The notes under the pieces: model-generated
Told to the model about the DNA's origin: nothing
Databases searched by the model: none
The model's input: only the letters and a program-made list of their open reading frames with translations
Part shown: one piece after another, positions 1 through 10,055 of the stretch
Position numbering within the stretch: the first letter of the stretch is position 1
Layout of the letters: each line of letters begins with the position of its first letter
From: Eutreptiella sp. 'Long Island Sound 2002'
Taxonomy: Eukaryota; Euglenozoa; Euglenophyceae; Eutreptiales; Eutreptiaceae
Direction: 5' to 3'
NCBI GenBank assembly: GCA_964036045.1
Contig: OZ038380.1
Span: 67,093,591-67,157,590 of the forward strand
DNA: 64,000 nucleotides
Made by a program: the position numbers and the translations under genes

Positions 1-2
1 CT

Positions 3-1187
3 CCCAACCCCTGGAGCGCCCTGCCAAGGGAAGTTTATGTGGGCAAGGGACGTGGTAAGAAGGAAGGAGCGACCACGGAGAGCCCCGTGGACGGGCAAGA
101 CCAACCCAAGATCTACACCATCCGTGATCATACCCTCGAAGTCCTGATGCACCCGGACGTGCTAGAGTTGCATGCCGTGAGAGTCGTACATACACCGCAT
201 GGCGACGAGCGGCAGTTGCACTTGAAGGTGCGTGTACGGTGCGGACAAGAGGAGTTGGTGGTGGATGTTTTGGTGGATACGGGTGCCCAGGTGAGCCTGG
301 TCCGGAGAGGGTTGTTCAAGGAGGAATCCCTGCAGCCCAGCCATAGACCGGTACGCCTGAAGGTGGCCAATGGTGAGATTATGGGTGGTGGCACCCATGA
401 GGCCACTATCAGTATGGATTTCTGGGAGCATGAGTGCTTGAACCGCCCTGATCTGGCGAAGAGAAGCACTCTATCCGGGAACTTCTATGTGGCCGACATT
501 ACAGATTGGGATATGATCATGGGGTATGACTTCATGGTGGCAAACGCCATTGGAGCCCTTCCCCATCGTGCTACGCTGGTCCGGGAGGATGATGAATGCC
601 TCACATGGATGTCCACGGACTATGCATGCGGATCATCCCAATGGAATGCTGAGGAAGAGGATCGGATCATCCAAGCAGTGCAAGCTGTGGGTGCCAAGTC
701 CAGAGGAGACCGTGGAGTTCAGCTCACGGAGTATGGAATGGCGCCGCAGGTGTATGCCAGGATGATCCAGACGCTGGGAGCCGAAGCGCCCAGAACGGAC
801 GTCTTCGCTTCCCGGAAGGCCCCACTTTTGCGGAAGTGTAGGAGGCATTGGCATCGAGGAGACTCAGCCTGGCACAGGCATTGGGGTTGGAAGGAGTGGG
901 GGCCCATGTATTGGCATGGCTCCCTGGACAACACCAGACGTACGGTGGGGAAGATCGTCGCGGATAGGGCGAAGGGGATCCTGGTCATAACCGGCATAGG
1001 ATCCACCCCATGTCCGCTGGAAGGTCTCAAGTCGACGCTGGACTCCATCACCCTGAACGAGATGTCATTCGGGCCAGAGACGGAGCTGTTCATCGACGCC
1101 AAGGGTGTATCAATGCCCTTCTCTGGGTCAAGCGTGAGGTACCAAGGCCTTCCTGGTGGATGGGGCGCAAGCCCAGCCCACGGGTGA
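3..1187 (+). CDS. Ty3/gypsy protease region with a Dam-like domain (5' partial)
   Basis: The frame is open from the window edge, so the Gag part lies upstream. Counting residues from the GTG at 39, a retropepsin is clear: the catalytic DTG sits at residues 80-82 in VDVLVDTGAQVSLV, and the second conserved element is IMGYDF near 160-165. It would process the Gag-Pol polyprotein. After the protease comes a segment (residues about 250-330, bases 786-1029) starting TDVFASRK and ending KGILVITGI. That layout resembles the phage-type Dam adenine-methylase domain known from DIRS retrotransposons; here the expected NPPF/DPPY catalytic box reads WHGSLD, so methylation activity is unlikely. The frame ends at TGA 1185-1187 and overlaps the RT frame, open from 1138, by 50 bases in the +1 direction. 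This is either a programmed shift, as in Ty3, or a mutation. Protease call is firm; the Dam-like call is inference from motif order. Confidence 0.85.
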   Translation, partial: PNPWSALPREVYVGKGRGKKEGATTESPVDGQDQPKIYTIRDHTLEVLMHPDVLELHAVRVVHTPHGDERQLHLKVRVRCGQEELVVDVLVDTGAQVSLVRRGLFKEESLQPSHRPVRLKVANGEIMGGGTHEATISMDFWEHECLNRPDLAKRSTLSGNFYVADITDWDMIMGYDFMVANAIGALPHRATLVREDDECLTWMSTDYACGSSQWNAEEEDRIIQAVQAVGAKSRGDRGVQLTEYGMAPQVYARMIQTLGAEAPRTDVFASRKAPLLRKCRRHWHRGDSAWHRHWGWKEWGPMYWHGSLDNTRRTVGKIVADRAKGILVITGIGSTPCPLEGLKSTLDSITLNEMSFGPETELFIDAKGVSMPFSGSSVRYQGLPGGWGASPAHG

Positions 1188-3948
1188 TGAAGCATTCATC
1201 CGTAGGGTGGAGGCGGTGCCCATGAAGGTCATGTTTGAGCCCAAGGAGGGGACAGATCAGCCAGTGGATGGCATTGACATCCTGTCCCACTCCGAGATCG
1301 ACGACGTCGTCAACTACGTGCGGATGGGGATGCACGACCGTGTGGCAGCCAAGAAGAGGCGGGCCATGGTCACATCTCCGCATTGGTTGGATGACAAGAG
1401 GTTGGTCACCGGCAAGTACAAGAAGGATGACTTCGTGGCGAGGGTCATGGATCACATCGCGGACCAATACGATGGTCCGGTTGGGTCGGACCCGCCGACG
1501 TGGGATTTTCCAAGAATGGGTGCCGATAGCGACAAGAACCAGCCTGACGCCGCAAATTTTCGAAGATTATCGGTGGGAAGTGCACCCCACGACGATGAAG
1601 ACGGCATATCGGACGAGGAGAAGTCGGATTCGGACCCGGAAGAGGCCTATACCGCAGTGCGGACGGTTGTATCGATACCGAAGCAAGCGGCTGAAGAGGC
1701 CCAGGAGAACCCGAAGGTCGCCGAGCTGAAGGACAGGCTGATCAATGCCTACCCGCGGCTGTTCAGTGGCGTCGCCAACAAGAACCCTCCAGATCGTGGG
1801 AGGTTTGGCACAGCGAAGATCAATCGTCATCGGGAGTACCAACTTCAGGGCGATCGAGCCGAGGCCATGAAGAAGCTGTTGGCCGAGTTCATTGAGCGGG
1901 GATGGATCGAACCCTCCGACAGTGAGTGGGCCAGCCCAGCCTTCATCGTGCCCAAGAAGGAGAAGGGCGAGTGGAGGTTGGTGGTTGATTACAGAGGTTT
2001 GAACGAGCAGACCGAGCACGACTCGTACTCGCTTCCCCTGATCGACTCCATCCTCCAAAAAGAACAGAAAAAGCGGATCTTCACGGTGTTGGACCTGAAA
2101 CACGGTTATCACCAGATGCCGCTACACCCGGACTCCAGGCCCTGTACAGCGATGTCGACGCCGCTGGGGCCCATGCAGTGGAAAGTGGTGCCTATGGGCG
2201 CCAAGAATGGCAACGCCGCTTTCCAGCGCATGATGGAGGACCTACTCGGTCCTGTCCGGGACTGTGCCGACCCCTTTGTGGATGACATCATCATCGGATC
2301 CGGCACGGAAGACATGACTGAGGACGAGCTCATCGAAGCGCATGAGAAGGATCTGCGCCGAGTGCTCAGCGAGTTGGACAAGCACAACATGGTGTGCAAG
2401 CCCACAAAAGCCTCACTCTTCGTGAAGGAAGTGGAGTTCGCGGGTCACGTGGTTGGTCACGGGCAACGCCGTCCCATGCCTGGGAAGCTGGCGTCCCTGC
2501 ACCACTTGGAAACGCCCCAGACCATCAGCGAACTCCGATCCTTCATGGGGTTCTGCAACTACTATTCGGGCTATGTCCGAATGTATGCAGAACTGTCGGG
2601 GCCGCTGCACAAGATGCTGCAAGTGGGCAAGTTCGATGGCTGGAAGGGGAGCAAGAAGAAGCTTGCCTGGACCGCTGAAGCCGAAGATGCGTTCAGCCGC
2701 CTGAAGGAGCGACTCCTGGGGCAGCTGGGACTGTTCCTGGTGGACCCGGACAAGGGATTCGTGCTACGGACAGACGCCTCGGACTATGCCGTGGGGGCAG
2801 TCCTCGAGCAGATCCAGGACGACGGGTCACACGTACCCGTGGCGTTTTGGAGTCGGATCCTCGCCGAGGGCCAACGCCGTACCTGGACCGCGAGGGAGAA
2901 GGAGACGTACGCCATTGTTTGTGCGCTCAGGAAGTGGTCTGGCCACATCGGATTGCAACCGGTGGTGGTTTGCACGGACCATCAGTCCTTGCAGAGCTGG
3001 CACAAGGAGCACGTCGACACCCCCTCGGGACCGGCGGCAAGGAGGGCCCGATTGCATGAGACGTTCGCCAAGTTCGACCTCAACGTCGTATACGTCCCGG
3101 GGAAGGACAACACTGTGGCAGATTGCCTCAGTCGATGGGCCTACCCCGCGGGCAAGGCTTGGATGGACATATCCAGCCATTGGGACGCCGAGGAAACCGA
3201 GGAGGCCAAGCGCATCATCGAGATGGAGAAGGCCATGGAGCAAGAGGGGGTCAAGTGCTTTGTAGTGATGGCAAACCGTACGGACCTGGCCAAGTTGCGG
3301 GGTGCCCGCGTCCAAGCTATTCGAGAGGAAACCCTCGAGCAATGGATGGTGGCCCCTGTAGAGCTAGTCAGGTCGGTGCTCACAGAGGACTGGTCGGATG
3401 ACTACGCGGCATCCGAGCACTGGAGCAAGTACTGGAATGCCGTGAGCGCCCCGTCGGACAACGAGTGGCCTGAGGGCTTGACCGAGGATGGGGACAAACT
3501 GTTCCTCAAGGACAAGCTACTGGTCCCTGAGAACCGAGTGGAGGAACTCATTGACCACTGGCACAACGCCCAGCTCATGCATCCTGGACGGGACAAGATG
3601 CAGCAGGACCTGGAGTGGCGCTTCAAGTTCCCACCGGGGTACTACGCCCTCCTGGACAAGTACTGCAGCGATTGCGCCGTGTGTCGGGCCACGAAGAGCC
3701 CCAACCACTCCACAGCGGGTAACCCGGTGTATAAGGCTATACCGGAGGCCCCTATGCGGTCCGTGGCCATGGATGTATTCGCCATGCCTGAGGTCACTGT
3801 GGAAGGAGAGACCTACGACTGTGTCATCCTGGCGGTGGATAGGCACAGTGGGTATATCGTGGCGGTCCCTGGCAAGAAGTCCAAGAAGAAGGACAAGAAG
3901 GACAAGCATGGAGTGGGGCTGCAGGCCAGACCGTCGCTATTGCCATGA
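1138..3948 (+). CDS. Ty3/gypsy Pol: reverse transcriptase, RNase H, integrase N-terminus
   Basis: The frame is open from just after the TGA at 1135. The RT core runs from about 1740 to 2650, with the primer-grip/finger part RLVVDYRGLNEQ, the aspartate box FTVLDLKHGYHQM and the catalytic box FVDD at about 2274-2285, the form usual for Ty3/gypsy. RNase H follows with RTDASDYAVGAVL (about 2766), TDHQSL and the closing ADCLSRW near 3120. The integrase HHCC zinc finger is seen as HWHNAQLMH and CSDCAVC (about 3556-3690), then the first catalytic Asp in VAMDVFAMPE (about 3765). The product would copy element RNA into DNA and start integration. The frame stops at 3948, but integrase continues in another frame from about 3927, so a one-base shift breaks it there. 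RT, RNase H and HHCC regions look intact by eye; the element is nevertheless disabled by the integrase breaks. Confidence 0.93.
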   Translation, partial: GTKAFLVDGAQAQPTGDEAFIRRVEAVPMKVMFEPKEGTDQPVDGIDILSHSEIDDVVNYVRMGMHDRVAAKKRRAMVTSPHWLDDKRLVTGKYKKDDFVARVMDHIADQYDGPVGSDPPTWDFPRMGADSDKNQPDAANFRRLSVGSAPHDDEDGISDEEKSDSDPEEAYTAVRTVVSIPKQAAEEAQENPKVAELKDRLINAYPRLFSGVANKNPPDRGRFGTAKINRHREYQLQGDRAEAMKKLLAEFIERGWIEPSDSEWASPAFIVPKKEKGEWRLVVDYRGLNEQTEHDSYSLPLIDSILQKEQKKRIFTVLDLKHGYHQMPLHPDSRPCTAMSTPLGPMQWKVVPMGAKNGNAAFQRMMEDLLGPVRDCADPFVDDIIIGSGTEDMTEDELIEAHEKDLRRVLSELDKHNMVCKPTKASLFVKEVEFAGHVVGHGQRRPMPGKLASLHHLETPQTISELRSFMGFCNYYSGYVRMYAELSGPLHKMLQVGKFDGWKGSKKKLAWTAEAEDAFSRLKERLLGQLGLFLVDPDKGFVLRTDASDYAVGAVLEQIQDDGSHVPVAFWSRILAEGQRRTWTAREKETYAIVCALRKWSGHIGLQPVVVCTDHQSLQSWHKEHVDTPSGPAARRARLHETFAKFDLNVVYVPGKDNTVADCLSRWAYPAGKAWMDISSHWDAEETEEAKRIIEMEKAMEQEGVKCFVVMANRTDLAKLRGARVQAIREETLEQWMVAPVELVRSVLTEDWSDDYAASEHWSKYWNAVSAPSDNEWPEGLTEDGDKLFLKDKLLVPENRVEELIDHWHNAQLMHPGRDKMQQDLEWRFKFPPGYYALLDKYCSDCAVCRATKSPNHSTAGNPVYKAIPEAPMRSVAMDVFAMPEVTVEGETYDCVILAVDRHSGYIVAVPGKKSKKKDKKDKHGVGLQARPSLLP

Positions 3949-4100
3949 TCAGGCATTGGCTGACGATTTTTGATGTCCCGGCTGTCATCTGCAGCGATCG
4001 GGGCAGTCAATTCGTGGAGACGTGGTTCAAGACGATGTGCAAGCACATGGGGATTCGGCACGCCAAGACCGTGGCATACCACAGCCGGGCGGGCGGCAGA
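3927..4100 (+). pseudogene. Ty3/gypsy integrase core, second catalytic segment (frame-shifted)
   Basis: After a shift around 3925-3930 the integrase core continues in the third frame with QTVAIAMIRHWL and the second catalytic aspartate in CSDRGSQF. The match to the family is good up to AYHSRAGG near 4085. The frame then runs into sequence unlike integrase, while family-like sequence resumes in yet another frame. It is one exon-like slice of a single broken integrase gene, not a separate protein. Two shifts within about 170 bases show that this copy is inactive unless they are assembly errors; no splice sites fit. Confidence 0.8.
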
Positions 4101-4894
4101 TGTTCGAGAAGTTCCGCCAGCTGCACATCGACGAACCATGCCGGAATTGGTACAATTCGCTGTGGAGGGTACTCCAAGCGTATCACGACCTTCTGGGGCC
4201 CACTGGACTGTCGCCCCATCGCATCCTGTTCCTACGGGATCGAGTGTCACGCACTCTCCCGTGGTTGAACCATGGCAAAGCGGCCCGGGATGCGAACGCC
4301 ATGATGGCTGAGGCGGACGACACGGCGGCCAAGGTGTGTAAGGCACTTAAGGACGAGCATGACAAGAGGGCCAAGTACTTCAAGCAGGGAAAGGTCCAGA
4401 AGTATGCTCTCCAAGACACCGTGTGGGTGGAGCGGCACCACAAGGATGTCCTGTCCAGACATCGGCAGGCATCTTGGTATGTGCCGGGTGTGATCGTGCG
4501 GAGGGTTGGGCAGGATTTGTATGCGGTTCGTGTGGGGGATAACAAGATCCTGGACCGCGACCATACCCAGCTTCGTCCCCGAGCACCAGACCCCAGCAGA
4601 CGTCCCGTCACCTTCGAGTTCACGGCCGGCGATGTGGACTCGGACGACGAGGGTGAGGACGACGACCTCACCGCTGAGAAGATCCTGGCGGACAAGCCGG
4701 ACCCGGGGACGCCTGGGGGGAGGCTTTACAAAGTCCGTTGGAAGGGATTCGCCGCATCCAGGGATTCGTGGGAGCCTCCGAGCAGTTTTGTGCCGAGGTA
4801 TACCACGGTCTGGATGGACCATCTGAAGAAAAAGAATATTTCTTTGGATGTCAAGGACGTGTTGGTCCATTTGGTTGCTGCTGTAGCACCATAA
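4085..4894 (+). pseudogene. Ty3/gypsy integrase C-terminus with chromodomain
   Basis: The segment begins with GGRQMFEKFRQLH, which should hold the third catalytic residue (Glu) of the DDE triad, followed by the typical WYNSLWRVLQAYHD and TGLSPHRILF stretch of Ty3/gypsy integrases. A middle part (DTVWVERHHKD and following) matches the GPY/F-like DNA-binding region by position. The end is a chromodomain: AEKILADK, then LYKVRWKGF, DSWEPPSSF and a final helix to about 4860, with the aromatic and WEP positions kept. Chromodomains at this place define chromoviruses and are known to direct integration to marked chromatin. An acidic linker (DSDDEGEDDDLT) precedes it. The TAA is at 4892-4894. The domain looks intact, but it is separated from the rest of integrase by frameshifts. 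Confidence 0.87.
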
Positions 4895-7570
4895 TGGATC
4901 CCCCTTGGCATTTTTGTTTGTTTCTGTGCTTGGGAGACGGGTGAGGGCGTTCATCCGGGGATTTTACGGCCTTGATTGGCCATATACCCCCTTCACTCGG
5001 TCTCCACATATATATTTCATTGTGGTATACTTATTTAGGTCAACTGACGACGTTTTTCTATCTTTGATCCCCTTGGTCCATGTTGTAGATCAAGAGGAGA
5101 CCGGATATGGCGTAGGGCACGGATTATCAGTGTCCTCACCCCTCCCTTGGGGCATGGGGGACGCCTACGACGTGTGTGGGGCCTCCATGTGTCCTTGGGA
5201 CATGGGGGAGGGGGGTTGGAGCCCGTTGGGGTCCTCCCGTCCTCTCTTTAATGGTTTCTGAGCGGTAACAACGCTCTGAGAAGGGGGGTGAAGCCGGTTC
5301 GGACCCCCGTGGCCACCTTTGGGTAACTTGGGGTGTGTATCTATGTGCCGGCAAGCCGCGATCGGCTGATATCATACTCTCCCATCCACCTGACCTAACC
5401 CGATGTGATAGTGTGATAGGTTTGGTCATTCCGGCTATGAGCGGCCATATTCAGTACCGAGGCACCGCCAGCGGAGATTTATATATCCGAATATCAGGAA
5501 TCAACAGGGTTTTTTTATCATAATGTTTCCGTAATTTTTGAGCCTTTCGTTCTGATGGTCAATGTATCGGCGACTGTCAGTTGGCTCGTGATTTTGCGGT
5601 AACCGATTGGTTAACTGTTATTTCCAGATATTTTGGCGGAAACCCCGATGAACGGTCAGATTTAATCAGTAAAGGGTTCGTTGCTTCCGCAATTTTCTAA
5701 ATATGCACTCGAAATTTTAATCTGAATTTTTCGCGATGTCGAAATCGTATTTTCAACTTCGACATCGCCGCACTTGATTTGGTCTTCTTCGAGTGGTCAT
5801 ACTCCTTTCCCTAAGCCCAAATCAGGTTTCCCTTATACTTGCCACCCATTTGACTTGGAGATATAAGGGAAACAAAAGTGAATCGTGGGACCACTTTGAA
5901 GGGCCATATCTACGCGCGAGTGTGAGGAAAGAGAACGAGAAAGGTTGCGTTGCAAGCGCCTTAGTCTCAACTTACTTCTAGTAGGGTCCAACACCTTGGG
6001 TCATCACATACAGTCGTTGTATCATAAGATCATGGTCAACATGGTAGAAACTTGTTTATAACTTGTTGACCATGTGTCTGGACTTGATATTATGACATTC
6101 GAGTGTAGCGTATGAGTCTTGCGGTGGCATAGCATCTTTCCTTAGGTTTCCACGTCCATTTAACCCAAAGTTATGACCATGGAGGGGCATGGCATACCAT
6201 GGTGGGAGGCTTTTTTAAGGGCTATGTGTGATATTGGTAGAATATGTCTGGATATGCTCACGCCCATGTTATATATCTTCGTGTGGCCGAAGAGATGGAG
6301 AGCCACACGTGACAAGGGCTTTGCCCATGTCCCAATTGTGGGATTCAAAGCGCTAAACTAAGTCTACCACGTATGTATTGCTCATGGTATGTTTGGCAAA
6401 GAGATCCATGAGTGCACTCCCATTTTCATGGGGCATGTAGATATGAGCGGCAAAGGTATCTCCATTAGCCCGATTGGGGATCCAAGTGGGAGAATTGTTC
6501 GCAAATGGTTCTAATCATTTGTATATTGAACCGTGCGCGGATATCAGGGGTGAGCATAGAGATATACTATCATGACAACTTTGTATTTGGACATATTTTC
6601 ATGTTTTTGACCTCATTTTAAGCTCATTTTTGTGTTTTATGTGCTCAACTGGTCGGCTAACAGTAAAGTGCCTAGAGATCCGTGAACTATGGTATGTTGC
6701 TTATATGTTGGCAAATGCCTCGGTGTTGCACCTCACCATATGCCGGATCACGTGGTGACTTTGGCTTGGCACACAAGGCCTCACAAATTTAGATCTCAAA
6801 TTCATGAGTTGACTTGTAAAGCATGTCATGTACGTAACCGGAGGGGTTTCGGAGCCAATGATGGGATATTCTTGGGCATCGACCTTTAGTCTACATCACC
6901 CTTGTATATTACCTTCCGGTTTGACACATGCATGGAGCATTTGAATATTTGCCGCATGCATTTTTGAGTATATAATTGAATATTTGGGCATAACGGTGTG
7001 ATCTGCCTGATTTTGCCATGTTGTGAGGTCAACATCATGGGGCAGTTCTCCAAGCCCAATCGACTCCAAGTCCAACCAAGGTTATGTCAGGGTAGGGCAT
7101 GGTCCTGAGTGCCACTCTAGGCCATGACATGCCACCTCCCCTATTGGGCTAGGGTTTATAGGCTGGGGACCGAATACATTTTTGGGGTTTGTGTAGTGAC
7201 TTTTGACACATGGCATTCAGCCATCTCAATTGACCTGGTTCAGGGCAATATGTGGGTGAGTCAGGGGAAGGTCTTGAGTCCAGGGAATGAGGGGTGTATG
7301 GCTGTGAACGTGTACGTTTACCTCTTTCCCTAACTTTGCTTTATTTGTGTTCATATGCCAATCTCAGGGCTTTCTTCCTTGGTGCAATTCTTGTACATGC
7401 CCGCCACCGTGGGACGACCGGTGTGCTGAACGGAAGCCCGCAGCGTATATTGGATTGTGGATTGGGTTATTGCTGGATTTGTGGTATCTGGTTGCTGTTC
7501 AGGGTTGAAGGAGGATTTTATTTTCTATATTTTTGGATTTTGGACCCTGGATTTTGATAAATGCAATTGT
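4895..7570. other. AT-rich tract after the chromovirus; probable 3' UTR and LTR
   Basis: No convincing gene is present; open frames are short and unlike known proteins. By position it should hold the 3' untranslated part and LTR of the chromovirus. The partner LTR lies outside the window, so LTR limits cannot be set. A purine tract at 5278-5288 followed by TG is the best candidate left edge. The sequence between about 6000 and 7400 has even, moderately AT-rich composition. The right edge against the LINE is near 7570. Confidence 0.5.
5278..5288 (+). other. Candidate polypurine tract
   Basis: GAGAAGGGGGG lies directly before TGAAGCC. Ty3/gypsy elements prime plus-strand synthesis from such a tract immediately 5' of an LTR starting with TG. 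A second G/A-rich run lies near 5203. Without the other LTR the choice is a guess. Confidence 0.3.
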
Positions 7571-7584
7571 TGATCAGGAGCAAG

Positions 7585-8589
7585 TCAGCAGGGGTTACAG
7601 GCGGAAGGGGCACAGCGGGGGCCGGTCCTGGTAGGGACCTTCTTTACCTGGATGAGGCCCCGTTCGGCCTCTGCGGGCGGGCGCACACGGTGCCCCTGCG
7701 CCCTGAGCAGGGGCTCCAGGAGGTGCGCGTACAGCAGGGGGCTCTCGGGGTTGCCCTGCCGGACACCGCGCAGCATGTGGACAGGTTGTGTCAGCCCGTG
7801 CGCGGTGACGATGCGCAGCCTGGCGCACGTGTGGAGGAGGAGCAGGAGGTCGATGACCTCCGGCGGCACGGAGAGGTGGCGCAGGATGAGCTGGAGGGCG
7901 CCGTGCGGGGCGGTGTCCAAGGCCTTGCGGGCGTCGAAGGAGAAGACATAGTTGGGCCTTCCCAATTGGAGCTGCCGCTGCGCCATGAACAGGGGGGGGG
8001 CGGTGTTGGAGCCAGGGAGGGCCCCTTGCTGCCAGTCGCTGACCACTCTGTGCCGTGTGAGCACTTCCGTGATGCGCTGGGTCAGGGGGCCCGTGAGCAG
8101 CTTCATGTCCAGCTTGCCTAGGGCTATGGGCCTGTAGTAGTCCAGTCGGGCGCAGCCCGGTACCTTGGGGCTGAGGCAGATGTGCGCGTCCCTCCAGTTC
8201 ATCGGCGGCGGGGCGCCGCGGAGGATCTCCCGGTAGGATTGGACCAGGAGCCACTAGACCGGTGCCGGGAGGGCCTTGATGAAACGGGCCTCCACGTGGT
8301 TGGGACCCGGGGCCTTGCCATTGGCCTTGTCCAGGGCGGACTGGAGGTCCTGCATGGAGTACTGCTGGACCTGGGCCCAGGCCCTGTCAGGGACCCGGGG
8401 GACGTGGCGGCTGAGGACCGCCTGGAAGCCAGGGAGGTCCACCGGACGTTTGACATACAGTTCCTGCCAGAAGGCTCGAACCGCGAACATCACGTCGTGG
8501 GCCTCCGTGAGGAGCGTTTGGGTGTTGGGGACCCGCACGTTCCAGAGGCCTGACGGGCCCGGGGACCCTACCTCTATGGCCCTCCGCAC
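7585..8589 (-). pseudogene. LINE ORF2: reverse transcriptase fingers and palm, truncated
   Basis: Minus-strand frame containing the early RT motifs: GKAPGPNHVEARFIKALP (fingers), DYYRPIALGKLDMKLL, the catalytic-Asp motif VFSFDARKALDT, and RGVRQGNPESPLLYAHLLEP. These are the standard order for non-LTR RTs that copy RNA at a nicked target. The next expected motif, YADD, is absent: the frame reads on into unrelated sequence and stops at 7585. A TAG at 8254-8256 interrupts an otherwise continuous frame (APV stop WLLVQSYREIL). The segment upstream ends in TGA at 8596-8598, also in this frame, so the protein ran through from the endonuclease. RT identity is firm; activity is excluded by the missing motif. 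Confidence 0.9.
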
Positions 8590-8595
8590 GGCTTT

Positions 8596-9480
8596 TCACC
8601 GCTGGGCGATGTCAGGGGCGTGGCGGCGCCAGAAATCCTTGATGGCGCGCTTGCGGTCAGCTGCTTGGAGTGCGCGCAGTTGGCGGATGTCCTCTTCGAG
8701 GGCGGCTGCTTGCCTCTCCAGCTCCTCCTGTAGCTGGCCGTGCGTGGCCAGGCGGAACCCAGGCGACGCACCCCACAGCTCCTCTGTGAGCCGGAGCGCC
8801 GCCTCGGACCGGATGCCATGCCGTGCCGCGTCCGCCTGGTACGCCGCCGGCGCGCACGCTGCCAGGGTATCGTAGCAGAGGATCTCTGCCTGGAGCCGTT
8901 TTCCACTCTCAGTGGGGTCCCCCCCCGCCGGGTCCGTCACCGCTGGGGACGGCTGCCGGCATCCCACCAGACGCGCCAGGGCGGCATGCGCCGCGTGGAG
9001 ATGTTCAGATACCTTGTCCACTGCGGCCGCGGGCATGGACCCGTAAGCGTGCTGCTCTGCGGGACCCAGCCAAGGCGCCACGGAGGGCTCATCCTGCGCG
9101 GCGGTGACCGCTGCACACAGGCAGTGTTGGACGGGCGCAGCCTCGGCGTCGTACGGGAGGAGGCGGCCCTCCGTGTGGCTGTAGGGCGTGGGCATCGTCG
9201 CGTGCCCTGCCGCGTTGAGGAGGCCCGGCAGGGCCAGGCGGACCAGGAGGTGGTCCGACCCGATGACCTGGGGATGTGCGATGCCGCGGGCCCAGACACT
9301 TTCCTGCAGGGACGACGGCAGAAGAGGTTCGTTGACCAGGAAGGTGTCCACTCTGTGCCGGGACGGGTAGAGCGTGGGGTTCATGTCCTCCGCGCCGCCT
9401 GCTGTGGGCCTCCGGAAACCGCAGGCCTCCCAGCCCGCGCGGAAGTGCTCCGTGGCCGGGTTGGAGGTGGCATCCATGTA
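8596..9480 (-). pseudogene. LINE ORF2: APE endonuclease C-terminal half and linker
   Basis: Two late APE motifs are visible: YPSRHRVDTFLVN and the catalytic VIGSDHLLVRLAL, containing the Asp-His pair. APE endonucleases nick the target DNA to prime reverse transcription. After the domain comes a helical, charged linker (ELERQAAALEEDIRQLRAL) of a kind common between APE and RT. The frame differs by one base from the N-terminal half (shift near 9480) and ends in TGA at 8596-8598. The same frame stays open further upstream to 11112, but that upstream translation is proline/glycine-rich and is a shadow of the true frame. Confidence 0.87.
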
Positions 9481-10043
9481 AACGTGGTGTCGCCTGCGAT
9501 AACCACCGGGTGTCTCCCGCCGAGGCTGCGCGCCGTGGCATACATTTGTATGTCGGCCCAGAACGCCGCCCTTCCCGCCCACGGGGGGCAGCCTGCCTGT
9601 GGTCCGTGGACGTTGATGAGGGTAAGGCCTCCCCCGTCTGTGCAGATCTTCAGGGCCGCGGCCTTCCCGGGATCGATTTCCGTGAAACTGAGCATCTCGT
9701 GCTCTGCCACGTACTTGCTGCTGACCGCGGTGAGGAGGCCTCCCCCTCTCGAGGTGGAGGTGGCTCCCGTCTCCGCCAGCCGGCTGCTGAAGAAGGGGGT
9801 GTACCCCTTGTCCCGGAGCGCCGCGGCCACGTGCATCTCCTACGCCCGGATGGCTATCCCTGTTTCCTGGAGCATGATGGCAAAGCCCCCCTCCCGGGGT
9901 AGCATGCCGGTGATGAGGTGCTCCTTGTCGTTGCAGGCCGCCGGCCCCCGGCGCCGATGGAGCGTGTCCGGGAGGGACTGGTCCGGGGGGACGAGGCCGT
10001 TGCGCAGGTTCCATGAGAGGAGCCATGGGGCGTCGTCCGCCAT
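9381..10043 (-). pseudogene. LINE ORF2: APE endonuclease N-terminal half
   Basis: APE motifs in order: LLSWNLRNGL (the Asn motif), FAIMLQETGI (catalytic Glu), TLINVHGPQAG and HPVVIAGD. The last normally continues as GDFN; here it is GDTTF, so a key Asn is lost or shifted. A TAG at 9840-9842 breaks the frame just after the LQET motif. The first in-frame ATG is at 10041-10043, but the frame continues upstream across a TGA at 10056-10058 into the zinc-finger-like region, suggesting one long ORF2 originally. Identity is clear; it is a pseudogene. Confidence 0.87.
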
Positions 10044-10055
10044 GTCCTCCTGGAG

